Shown: piece after piece, positions 22,168 to 29,848 of the stretch
How positions within the stretch are numbered: position 1 is the stretch's first letter
Layout of the letters: every line of letters starts with the position of its first letter
Assembly (NCBI GenBank): GCA_032718475.1
Contig: JAUCBJ010002230.1
Span: 1 to 32,874, forward strand
Direction of reading: 5' to 3'
DNA from: Nemertoderma westbladi
Lineage: Eukaryota > Xenacoelomorpha > Nemertodermatida > Nemertodermatidae
Length of the DNA: 32,874 bases
The notes under the pieces: generated by a model
The model's database searches: none
What the model was told of the DNA's origin: nothing
What the model saw: only the letters and a program-made list of their open reading frames with translations
Translations under genes and position numbers: made by a program

Positions 22168-22788
22168 TTAAAAAATATGATAAGTTTTTATATGTTTTAT
22201 TTTAATATTAAGTTTAAAATTTCGGATATTAAGCCTAAATATATTAGGCCTATTTAAAACTGTATTTTCATAGCATTTTTTAGCTTTTCGTACCATATTT
22301 ATCAACACCAAGATATATGGCATTGATATATACGATATGAATAATAAAGTGGTTAATTTCAATAATATCAACAAATATAATACTAAAGTGCAGACACGTA
22401 TTATCTGACGTACTAGTAGTAATTTAAGTGTGAGTAAAGAATACATAATTACCAAAAATGTTATTGTATTTTCGAAAATTACAAGTTTTATATAATATGT
22501 TAATAATTGGATGACATATATACAATTAGGAGCGAGCCAGTCTGACTGTTCAATATTATTCGATATAACATCAATATTATACATAACGAACGTAACTGGT
22601 AAATTAGTAAAATTGTCACATATATTTATATTCTGTATATTAAAATCATAATACGTACAAGTACAAGTTCCTATGATATTAAAATTAAAATTGATTTGGT
22701 GCATACTTTTATAATGGTTATGGGCGGTATTATTGGCCTCTAATGCAGTTGGGATCGAATGTTTATCAGAACATAGTGTGTTACACAT
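22168..22788 (-). CDS. Extra LINE ORF with predicted membrane segments, unknown function
   Basis: A 206-aa frame from ATG 22788 (the frame is open a further ~12 codons upstream, with a hydrophobic YSFLFFVTM run but no earlier in-frame AUG). The N-terminal half has several cysteines (GTCTCTY, NICDN) and two N-glycosylation sequons (NNT, NFT). From about residue 95 there are long hydrophobic runs (IYVIQLLTYYI, ITFLVIMYSLLTLKLLL, VCTLVLYLLILL, TLLFISYI, YILVLINMV), then a basic C-terminus. It lies 116 bp downstream of ORF1's stop and overlaps ORF2's frame by 34 nt at -1, so it may once have been the N-terminus of ORF2. In DNA this AT-rich, 200 codons without a stop imply coding constraint, but T-rich codons inflate hydrophobicity. 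No family recognised. Confidence 0.55.
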   Translation of the reverse strand: MCNTLCSDKHSIPTALEANNTAHNHYKSMHQINFNFNIIGTCTCTYYDFNIQNINICDNFTNLPVTFVMYNIDVISNNIEQSDWLAPNCIYVIQLLTYYIKLVIFENTITFLVIMYSLLTLKLLLVRQIIRVCTLVLYLLILLKLTTLLFISYISMPYILVLINMVRKAKKCYENTVLNRPNIFRLNIRNFKLNIKIKHIKTYHIF

Positions 22789-22904
22789 GGTAACAAAGAA
22801 TAAAAACGAATACAATGTGAACGTGCATTAAAAGTCAATATGTTTCAGAAACAATAAAATTTGATAAAATTTGATAGATCCATATGGGGATGGGGTTGGC
22901 ATAG

Positions 22905-24597
22905 TTAAGTATCTATCGCGTTCAGAAAACTGATAAGGGCGCCTATCACGCCTCTGGAGGGTGCATTCACGTTACCCGGATGTTTGTAGGTACTACTAGA
23001 CGAGGGAGCAGTATGGAACGATTCGTGGAAACCTCCCCAATAGCGCGGTGGAACCATGCCGATGCCGGTATTATAGTCATGGTTCTGTATCACACGCTTC
23101 ATTGCGGGAGAGGTAGCCGCTGGTTGATGAGGAGAGTATCCTGACGCAGTAGGTTCAGAGTTTGGAGCTGGAGCTGATACTGGCGGACGTGTTGTAGGTG
23201 GGCGTTGCCAGGGCCCCGATTGGCCGTAGTTCGGGCGTTGCCAGGGCCCCGACAGACCGTATTGCGGCCGTTTCCAAGGCCCAGGTTGGCCGTAGCCCGG
23301 ACGTTGCCCAGGTCCCGCAATGGTTGCTGATACAGGTCTCACGATATTAATTATGTTTCTCACCAATAATCCAATATCTTTATGATGGATGTGTTTATCA
23401 TCATACAGATTTCTATGCGTTATATTAGAATGTTTTATAAACTTACAGTCGTTGTCCCTACACATGTCCTCGATCAATTGGTTAGCGAAATAAATTTCCT
23501 TATCCTTTCGACACAGTATAGCGGAAATTGATATACAACATGATGGCCACGCTTTATTTATCACTTTTACACCAGCCTGTAAGTTTTTACTCACAGATCG
23601 TGCAGATGATTTGTCTAAATCGTTTGTTCCTGTAAGTACAAATACGTTGTCTATATTTTTATGTATTGTAATTAATCGGGTTACCTTAGATTCAAACTCC
23701 TCTGCTGTACTACAAGGAACCATCTTTGCATCTCGACGTATCTTCCGGGGATATATATATTTTCGATTGCTATCCATAAAAAGAAGACAACGAATTGATT
23801 CATCTCCGGTTGTTTTGACCTGGTATGGTGGCGATTGTGGTGGCTCGTCTATATTGGGTCCTGTTTCGATATTTTCACCCATTGGCACCTTGATTTGAGT
23901 TTCCTGTACTTTAGCGTTACTGGTACTGGTAGCTTCTCCACCGATATTCTCAACTTCGACTGAAACAATTTCATCCTCGTCATCACAATTATATTGCGTA
24001 TCGTGTTTAGATTCTTGTTCAGAGAGGCGTTGCTTTTTGAGATCTACCACAATTTGTTCGAGTTTGCATATTCGGGTTTTATCGTTCTCTTGTTGTAAAC
24101 GAAGTACGTGTACTTCATCCTCTAAGGAGGTCAGTCGTGTTATTATATCTCGAAATTCACCCGATTGAACGGATAGGTTTCCACTCGATGGTGATGCAGT
24201 GCTGGGAACAAGCGGCTGCGATCCCAGGATACGGTATCATCTAAAATACTACTGGTGTTACCAATACGATCGATATACTCGTCATTCATATCCAAATTGA
24301 CAGTTAGGATTTTCTCTGATAATGTGGGGCAGGAAAGCAATGGTCTTTCGGTAGAGGGGGGGCCACTACTCGTGTTCAGTTCGCCAGGTATTCCTATTAC
24401 ATTTGGGTTCGAGTTTCTTCTAGTATTCTGCAATCTCTTTATCAGATCTGTCTTTGATCCACAAGTTTTTAGATTTAGACGCCCTAATTCTGTCTTGAGG
24501 TTTGTAATTGGCCAGGAGTAAAGGTCTTGTGGTTGCGTTTCCAGTAGAACCTATCGCAAGCACCACTATTATCGTCACGGGCACGATCGTTTGACAT
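22905..24597 (-). pseudogene. LINE ORF1: SAP-like, coiled coil, SGNH hydrolase, Pro/Gly repeat tail; two frameshifts
   Basis: ATG at 24597 lies 81 bp from the LINE 5' end. Three frames must be joined: 24597 to ~24545, ~24545 to ~24230, and ~24230 to 22905. The parts are: a SAP-like helix-extended-helix (24502-24430, LKTELGRLNLKTCGSKTDL), a putative DNA/RNA-binding module; a coiled coil (about 24140-24030, VLRLQQENDKTRICKLEQI); and an SGNH/GDSL-type hydrolase with block I FMDSN (~23785), block III TGTND (~23625) and block V DDKHIHHKDIG (~23385). A Pro/Gly tail follows with about four repeats of GPWQRPNYGQS type (23320-23190). Esterase ORF1 proteins are known in CR1/L2 LINEs; the SAP combination is less familiar. 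Frame breaks make this copy a pseudogene. Confidence 0.75.
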
Positions 24598-24678
24598 TGT
24601 GTGAGTACTTCCGGGATATTGGCGCCGAGCAGTCTGGCAGTCAGTAAGCAGTAATCAGTACAGTGCAGTGCAACACAG
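24598..24678 (-). other. LINE 5' UTR
   Basis: 81 bp between the inferred 5' terminus (next to the right target duplication) and the ORF1 ATG. It contains short repeats of the CAGTGCAGTG / CAGTCAGTAAGCAG type. An internal promoter would be expected here in this class, but no core motif was identified. Confidence 0.5.
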
Positions 24679-24688
24679 CAGTACATAC
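24679..24688. repeat. Target-site duplication, right copy
   Basis: CAGTACATAC, 9 of 10 matches to 17021-17030. Confidence 0.65.
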
Positions 24689-25020
24689 ACAAACCCAGCG
24701 GTAGGCTACGATAAGTAAATAAAGTGAATCATAAAACATCGACATAATCGTGTGCTTTGGCAGCTTCATGGCGAATAAGCATGGTGGACAGCCCATGACT
24801 TTCTTGAGACGCATCTTATAGGACACTGGCCTTGAAGATGCGGATGATTTAGCAAATGTCATGGGTGATAGGGAGTTGTGGCTGCGCAATTTTGTTGACA
24901 AGCCGGTACAGCATTCTTGAAAATGCAGCTGCAATGCAGCATGCCGATCCTAGTAGTAGTAGTGGACTCCAAATTGCACATGATGCATTAATATTAATGC
25001 AACATTACCAAACGATAGCT
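24689..25020 (+). pseudogene. RTE-like LINE, C-terminal ORF2 fragment, right part and 3' end
   Basis: Continues the left fragment. Translation in shifting frames gives NRVLWQLHG (near 24750), then HGGQPMTFLRR, DTGLEDADDLANVM and DRELWLRNF, matching the final conserved block of RTE-like ORF2 (LW.P.HG..GRP..T.......DTGL...DR.LW). A stop lies in the middle and frameshifts are present. A short (TAG)n run at 24952-24962 may mark the 3' tail. The ~20-codon excess before the LWQLHG block suggests a small extra insertion. Confidence 0.75.
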
Positions 25021-25382
25021 ATAAAGCACCGCTTATGAAACTTTGACTGTTGTTAGAAAACATATTCAAAATATATTTTCGTATATCTCAACTTACTGTA
25101 TTTTAAAATGTTAATAAAATGTTAACATCAAAAACACTATCTAGGATAAATAACAAAGAGTCACTCTATATACTGTACGATACGAGACGAAAATCATGAC
25201 CTGAAAAAGTTTTCAATAAGGGTAAGGGTGGTAAACAGCGCTGCAAAGTGTTACTTTTTATCTTCACGAGGATTTCACCACAACGGTAATAATAAGTTGG
25301 CATAATGCAACAAAACAGTAATTCTATTGATTAATATGTTTACGTTAAATTACAAATTTATGATTTAACGCTTCTGACAATA
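25021..25382. other. Region upstream of the putative host exon
   Basis: No ORF or repeat identified. It is AT-rich, with a TATATACT-like stretch near 25167. It could hold the promoter or 5' UTR of the gene starting at 25383, but nothing decisive is visible. Confidence 0.3.
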
Positions 25383-25719
25383 ATGACAGAATTTTTAGTG
25401 CCATCTAGCGGCGAGTTAGAAACTCAATATATTTCATTCACAGAGGTGATTGGTGGAAATGCTTGCCATTTAGAGCAGATCAATTTGCCCATTGCAGCAG
25501 TAAGTCAAGCTTCATCCTGTACTGACACTGTGAGTAATACCGGTATCACTTCTACTGTGTCTTCAGACAATGTTTCTTCGTATATTGGTGCCGAGAATAT
25601 TGACACCGTAGTAGTCAACGATCCAACTATGGCGAGCAGCGAGACTATATGTACTGTTATTATTGGTTGTCAATTGAGACCAGGCCATATTCAACCAACT
25701 ATTGATGCTGTTTTAGATG
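25383..25719 (+). CDS. Putative host gene, first coding exon (unknown protein)
   Basis: ATG at 25383 opens a frame of 112 codons plus one base, ending at a strong donor G|GTAAGT (25719/25720). The composition is that of an ordinary soluble Ser/Thr-rich acidic region (VSSDNVSSYIGAENIDTVVV), then CTVIIGCQLRPGHIQPTIDA. Codon use is mixed and no transposon domain is recognisable. The frame does continue through the donor to a stop at 25793, so an unspliced 136-aa product is formally possible. Splicing to the exon at 31957 keeps phase exactly (one base plus two), giving a Gly codon at the junction. No family recognised. Confidence 0.5.
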
Positions 25720-25793
25720 GTAAGTTTAAGTTAGGTTGTTCCCATAATCCCATTCAGTCATTAACTGATTACAGGCAGACAGGATACGCCTAA

Positions 25794-26160
25794 AGCAGTA
25801 CAGCAATGTGAAAAACTAACCATAACTTAAAAATACTGGTACCAGACTGCCAGATCAGGTGCCAGGAAGGAACCAGGGTACTGATAAGTTGGTCTTAAAA
25901 CATAAAACCTGAAAACATGTCTCTCCTCTACTGCTCTAGTCAGCAAGTTCAGTACCGGTAGTTATACAATAGTTCAGTAGGCCTAGTCAGCTAACAGTTC
26001 AGTTTAGTACCGGGTACACCACGTACAACTAAGTCGAGTCGACCAGACAATATAGCCTACCGCTACCAAGTCTGCAGGTACAGCCATAGCATACACCATG
26101 TCAGCATGTCCTGGAATATATTGTCGTTATTCTGTTATTCAGGTACCGGCAGACCGGTAC
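25794..26160. other. Intronic stretch without gene
   Basis: No ORF. It contains several ACCGGT and AGGCCTA palindromes (near 25954, 25978, 26145 and 26153) and otherwise nothing recognised. Confidence 0.4.
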
Positions 26161-26161
26161 A

Positions 26162-26465
26162 TGCCCCCCCCTGCCCCCCCCCCCCCCCCCCCAAAAAAAA
26201 AATTTCTACAAATCTTAATGAGATTGCATGGAATTTGAAACATCAATCTTTAGCTTCAACAAGTGTTTGAAAAATGTGTCTCCGATCTATCACAGGTCTC
26301 AGTGCAATCATTATTCAATCTTATATTCAGATATTTGTTGGTACCAACAGACCAATAGAAGGCTGTCAATTCAGATGCAAGGATTCAAAATATGTAAAAA
26401 TATTTGAATTTGGTTGGTAACTAGCTGAGATATCAGGATATGGCCATTCGAAAGTTTCATGTATT
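26162..26465 (-). repeat. G-tract-ended dispersed repeat, copy 1 (inverted relative to 28555)
   Basis: The reverse complement of this stretch aligns end to end with 28555-28893: ATATCTCAGCTA, GAATCCTTGCAT, CGGAGACAC..TTTT.AAACxCTTGT, AATCTCATTAAGAT.TGTAGA, then A/T and a long G run. Here the run appears as C tracts at 26164-26192. There is no protein domain. Divergence is high (roughly two thirds identical by eye). Confidence 0.65.
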
Positions 26466-26626
26466 TCCTTCTCCTGCAGGCTGGCAGGCCATTTATTCTA
26501 TTTAATAAATGTACTGATGTAGGGCCTACCATATTCGGGAACAGTTTGTTTATCCTATACGTTGCTGGGCAACAATGCAATACCTCTTTAATTACACGTT
26601 CGTGGGGACTTCGCGCAGCACGAGAG

Positions 26627-27050
26627 TGCATACGTACAAATTTTGGTTTAATTTAATCTGCAATTGCCCGACTTATTTCGGTTTTTATAAAAAGTCTGAA
26701 ACCACCGGTACCGACTGACCTATTTTTGACCAATCTTCAGATACTTTCCAAACTTTTAATGGACTGCATACGTACAAGTTTGGTTTAATTCATCATTTGA
26801 TTGAACGACTTATTTCAGTTTTTATCAAAAGTCTGAAACTACCGGTACCGAGTGTCCGACAGTCTTATTTTGATAAAAACTCAGATTATTTCTAAATTTC
26901 TAATAGACTGCATGATGTAATAAAAGTTGGTTTAATTCTAGTAATTGTTGTTGGCTTTAAAGAATTTAATATAAAAAACGTGCAAAATAAGTTTGCCAGA
27001 GATATGATTCGAACCAGCGCGAGAAGATCCCATTGGATGGCTAGTCCAAC
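26627..27050 (-). repeat. Tandem ~140-bp core units of element B
   Basis: Starts at 26627, 26765 and 26909 (spacing 138 and 144). Units share GTTTAATT, GACTTATTTC.GTTTTTAT, AAAAGTCTGAAAC and an ACCGGTACCGA block. The sequence is unrelated to the CTAGAGGG core of A and C. Confidence 0.75.
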
Positions 27051-27074
27051 GCCTTATCCACTCAGCCAACACCG
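26998..27074 (-). pseudogene. tRNA-Ser-like pseudogene/SINE head inside element B
   Basis: The minus strand carries an A box (TTGGCTGAGTGG, 27069-27058) followed by ATAAGGC, an anticodon arm TTGGA-CTAGCCA-TCCAA (anticodon position AGC), a long variable arm and a B box GGTTCGAATC (27015-27006). The long variable arm and D-arm sequence are of tRNA-Ser type. The T-stem (GCTGG against CATAT) and the acceptor stem do not pair, so it is not a functional tRNA; the polymerase III promoter boxes are nonetheless preserved. Confidence 0.65.
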
Positions 27075-27152
27075 CTCGAGGTAACGAGCGGGCCAATGAA
27101 GGTATTAAAGTTTTATACTGCAATTTCGTAATCACTACTGATAAGTACAGCA

Positions 27153-27177
27153 GTAGGCCTACCGTACCGGTAGGCCT
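27153..27177. other. Perfect palindrome TAGGCCTACCG/CGGTAGGCCTA
   Basis: An 11-bp arm on each side of a 3-base spacer, combining the two palindromic octamers common in the window. Confidence 0.7.
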
Positions 27178-27477
27178 ATGTCATTACTTCGGAGTCTCTA
27201 GCGGATCCCCAATTAAATGTCTTAACTTTTCAATTTCGTAAAAGATAGACTTCATGATTCTCTACAAGCAACCAAAATTTCAGCTCAGGAAAATGAGGCG
27301 TTCCCGAGAAATTTAACATTTTCTAAAAACCACATAATCTGTCGTAGCTGACGTCAGACTGCATGATTTTTCACCAAACTTTACAAACTTTCTAAACTTT
27401 CTCTCTACTACTTACCTACTAAGTTTGGTTCAATTCCGAACCAGCGATGCCGAGAAATTCGCGTTCAAACATTTACC

Positions 27478-27511
27478 AGACAGACGGACAGACAGACAGA
27501 CAGACAGACGG
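27478..27511 (-). repeat. (GTCY)n microsatellite of element B
   Basis: Runs of GACA/GACG on the plus strand (GTCT/GTCC on the minus), about 65 bp from the element's left end, as in D (31743-31763) and C' (31432-31458). Confidence 0.85.
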
Positions 27512-27604
27512 ACATGCCCCATTTGCCCTATATGAACCGTATGCCAAGGCTCGCCGACTACGTGTCTCGCCCCACACCATCTCCCATTATACAACAGAGT
27601 CCCC

Positions 27605-28380
27605 CCTCCCCCCAAATTTTTTTAAATTTCAATAAAATGCTTTGAAATTTGGTATGATGATAGATCGACACATTTTCTTACTGCTGGCCTGGCCGGATTT
27701 TTCAATTTCTCAGTTTTTTCCATACAACTAGCCCGTAAAAAATGTCTATTTATCAATGTTTAAGCACCTCCGTAGACTTTATTTTTCGTCTTTGGAGTGT
27801 AATCTGGATATCATTAGATACAACTGCCTTCATCTGCAGATTCCGAATCAGAAAACCGTTTTAAAATTAACCAAAAAGTGGCAAAGATATTATCAAAATA
27901 CTAATGTGCATATTTTGAGACATAAATTGCTATAATTATAATGTTTTTTTTGTCTTTATTCTAGAATATTAATTATTATTCAGCTGAGCGTAGTTTAAAA
28001 CTCTAGGTTTCTTCATTATGCGTAAATAATATTCTAGAATTGAGCAAAAATACGTTAGAATTCTATCGATTTACGTGTCAAAATGTATACCCCTACCTTT
28101 GAATTTTGATAATATCTCCGGAAGTTATTGGTGAAATTTAAAACTGTTATCTGATTCTTAATCTGCAGATGAAGGCGGTTCTAATGATATCTAGATTTCA
28201 TTAAATACGGAGGAGGTGTCTAAATATTGCGAAATTGACTATTTTTAACGGCTTGTTATATCGAAATATCTCATAAATCCGGCCAGGCCAGCAGTAAGAA
28301 AAATTGTGGAACTACCAGCATACCAAATTTCGTAGCATATGATTTAAATTTGAAAAAAATTAGGGCCCCCCCCCCCCCCT
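27605..28380. mobile_element. Foldback element, ~375-bp imperfect inverted arms
   Basis: The left arm begins CCCAAATTTTTTTAAATTT (27609) and reads onward through TTGGTATGATG, CTTACTGCTGGCCTGGCCGG, GATATCATTAGA, CCTTCATCTGCAGATT and ATATTATCAAAAT to TTCTAGAATATTA (27959). The right arm repeats all of these in reverse complement, from TAATATTCTAGAA (28027) to AATTAGGGC (28366). The unpaired centre is about 55-70 bp. Arms are diverged, so this is an old foldback/MITE-like element or an inverted pair. No ORF. Confidence 0.8.
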
Positions 28381-28422
28381 AATTTTTTTCAAATTAAAAT
28401 TCGGGGGGGGGGGGGGGGGCTC
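28345..28422. repeat. Poly-C/poly-G bounded palindrome at foldback edge
   Basis: TTTGAAAAAAATTAGGG, then about 13 C, then CTAATTTTTTTCAAATT form a near-perfect hairpin, followed by a run of about 17 G (28405-28422). It looks like the terminus of the foldback meeting a truncated inverted terminus of a second copy. Confidence 0.75.
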
Positions 28423-28554
28423 CGACCACCTAAAATGGTTGTTGTATTAAGGGAGATATATAGTATATACTATTACGTAGCTATTCATACATAAACAAAA
28501 TGTTCTAAAATATGGTATTTTTATTTAATAGAATAAAATAGCCTCGCGCAGATG

Positions 28555-28893
28555 CATAACCATGCAACATTTGAACTCTCATATCTCAGCTATTTTTCAA
28601 CGAAATTCCGATTATGTTACATATTTGGAATCCTTGCATTGCCAGCTTTCCACTAACCAACAAATCACTATAAGGTTGAAGAATAACTGGATTGTAAGTG
28701 TAACTGGTGAAATATCGCCGGAGACACCTTTTTTAAACGCTTGTAGCTAAAGAATGAAAGTAAAAATAAAAATTCTGGCTCTCCCACTCTCTCCCACTAA
28801 CTGACTAAGGAAGAGGGAGGTGAAACTATCTCTGTTTCGATTTCATGTAATCTCATTAAGATATGTAGACAAATTTGGGGGGGGGGGGGGGGG
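28555..28893 (+). repeat. G-tract-ended dispersed repeat, copy 2
   Basis: Sister copy, in opposite orientation, of 26162-26465; see the shared blocks listed there. It ends in an uninterrupted run of about 17 G (28877-28893). A 62-codon open frame here is not conserved in the sister copy and is not called. Confidence 0.65.
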
Positions 28894-29258
28894 ACATGTA
28901 CCTGAATAACGACACTATATTCCAGGACATGGTGTACAGCCATAGGCATAGCCTCGACAAATTCACTACAAACTCGTAAATTTAACAATAACAATTTAGT
29001 ATTCTGTATTGCATTTATTTGTAGGTCAGCCTACCCGAAACATGAGGCTGTACCGCTGCATTGCCGTTCCGATGAGACAATTACATCAAAATAATGCATA
29101 AAAACACAAAATGCATCAAAATTGATGCAGGGGTTCAAAGGTTATTAAGTCTAGACGAAGTGATATTTAGCGCCTTCTCGCCTCAGACCACGAAATTCCG
29201 GGACGATAGAACATGCCTCTTTAATTCATTCCATCCATAGAACAGAGATCACGACATT
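28894..29258. other. Intronic stretch without gene
   Basis: No ORF or RNA gene. It contains short repeats of AATGCAT/ATGCATCAAAA type near 29093-29130; otherwise nothing recognised. Confidence 0.4.
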
Positions 29259-29364
29259 ACACCCATGGGTCAAGTCATTCCACCCATAGGTCAGGTCATT
29301 CCATCCATAGGTCAGGTCATTCCATCCATAGGTCAGGTCATTCCATCCATAGGTCAGGTCATTC
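29259..29364. repeat. 21-bp tandem repeat, five units
   Basis: Unit CCATCCATAGGTCAGGTCATT, the last three units identical, the first two slightly diverged (ACCCATGGGTCAAGTCATT and CCACCCATAGGTCAGGTCATT). It lies just outside element C. Confidence 0.9.
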
Positions 29365-29848
29365 TCTGAAAGTTTCGTCAAAATTGATGCAGTTGATCAA
29401 AAGTTTTTCTCTACTACATACATACACGAAGTGGGGCCTTCGCGCAGCACGTGACTTAAATTTAATTTAAGTACTAATTCGAAAGTATTACTGTATTAGG
29501 ATATTATTGGAATGTGGTGTGGAATGTTAGGAATGTATATGAATCAGCAGTCCGGTAGAGGTTTACATATTTAAAAGAACTGCCGAAATATAAGTTATAT
29601 GAGTATTATTTGTTATGATTTCTACCATTATATTCTTCCACGCAAAGTTCCTAGTCCTATAGGTCCAATCAAAACATTCTGTATATTGCCAATGGTTCAA
29701 CGTAATCAAAGAGACGACGCTAGACACGCACGCAGCCAATCCCAGTGAAAAATGCACGCAAATAAGTAGTCATAAGTGATAATTCTAGAAAGGCTTTTCT
29801 GCGAATGTAGGCTATTGTGTAATTCATTTCAGTACCGGTCTGCCTAAC

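Larger units (their letters stand above)
17325..22201 (-). pseudogene. LINE ORF2: hydrophobic N-terminus, 2A-like motif, APE endonuclease, reverse transcriptase; interrupted
   Basis: Frame opens after a TAA at 22202-22204, with no nearby AUG. The N-terminal ~120 residues contain about five hydrophobic stretches, ending FMIIIIIKLLL, then SGDIHPNPGP, a degenerate 2A-like motif. Endonuclease motifs follow: HINARS, TETW, RHDRKKKKGGG, VYKLPN and QGDCN. Element A interrupts at 21107. After it come PTRYTK, TLIDIAATN and SDHEF, completing the APE domain, then RT motifs LDLSKAFN, GVPQGTLMGP and YADD (near 18200). A TAA at 17844-17846, in frame, separates RT from the C-terminal 170 residues, which continue to 17325. 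Catalytic residues look intact; the copy is dead through element A and the nonsense codon. It lies 34 nt overlapped with, and -1 relative to, the upstream membrane ORF. Confidence 0.85.
17031..24678 (-). mobile_element. Nearly full-length LINE (Jockey/CR1/L2 assemblage) inserted in an RTE-like fragment
   Basis: On the minus strand: a short 5' UTR (24678-24598), ORF1 (24597-22905, frameshifted), a separate membrane-segment ORF (22788-22168), ORF2 with APE endonuclease and reverse transcriptase (22201-17325, split by Helentron-like element A), and a 3' UTR ending in about 17 A (plus-strand T-run 17032-17049). Flanks are a 10-bp near-duplication and the two halves of one RTE-like protein, which confirms the boundaries. 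Without element A it is about 6.27 kb. The SGNH esterase in ORF1 is typical of CR1/L2-type elements, whereas the poly-A tail is more Jockey-like, so the clade is left open. Confidence 0.8.
26595..27575 (-). mobile_element. HINE-like (Helentron-class) element, copy B
   Basis: On the minus strand it starts GTGGGGCGAGACACG (27575) followed by GGCGAGCCTTGGCATACGG and a (GTCY)n tract (27478-27511), and ends CGTGCTGCGCGAAGTCCCCACGAACGTG (26622-26595). The ends are those of A, C and D, but the interior is different: three ~140-bp units (TGCATACGTACAA-type starts at 26627, 26765 and 26909) and a tRNA-like insert at 26998-27078. Flanking bases are T on both sides of the element in the insertion strand, consistent with Helentron-type insertion without a target duplication. 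Confidence 0.75.

Noticed and set aside
24420-24934. Minus-strand ORFs of 90-97 codons
   Set aside because: They cross the LINE 5' end and run antisense to the RTE-like fragment, so they are not a single gene.
25720-25775. A ~55-bp intron joining exon 1 to 25775
   Set aside because: An AG exists at 25774 and the phase is usable, but the reading frame stops about 18 codons later; the 31957 acceptor gives a longer, phase-consistent exon with its own donor.
26998-27074. Functional tRNA gene
   Set aside because: T-stem and acceptor stem do not pair and the anticodon does not fit the serine-type body; kept only as a tRNA-like pseudogene.
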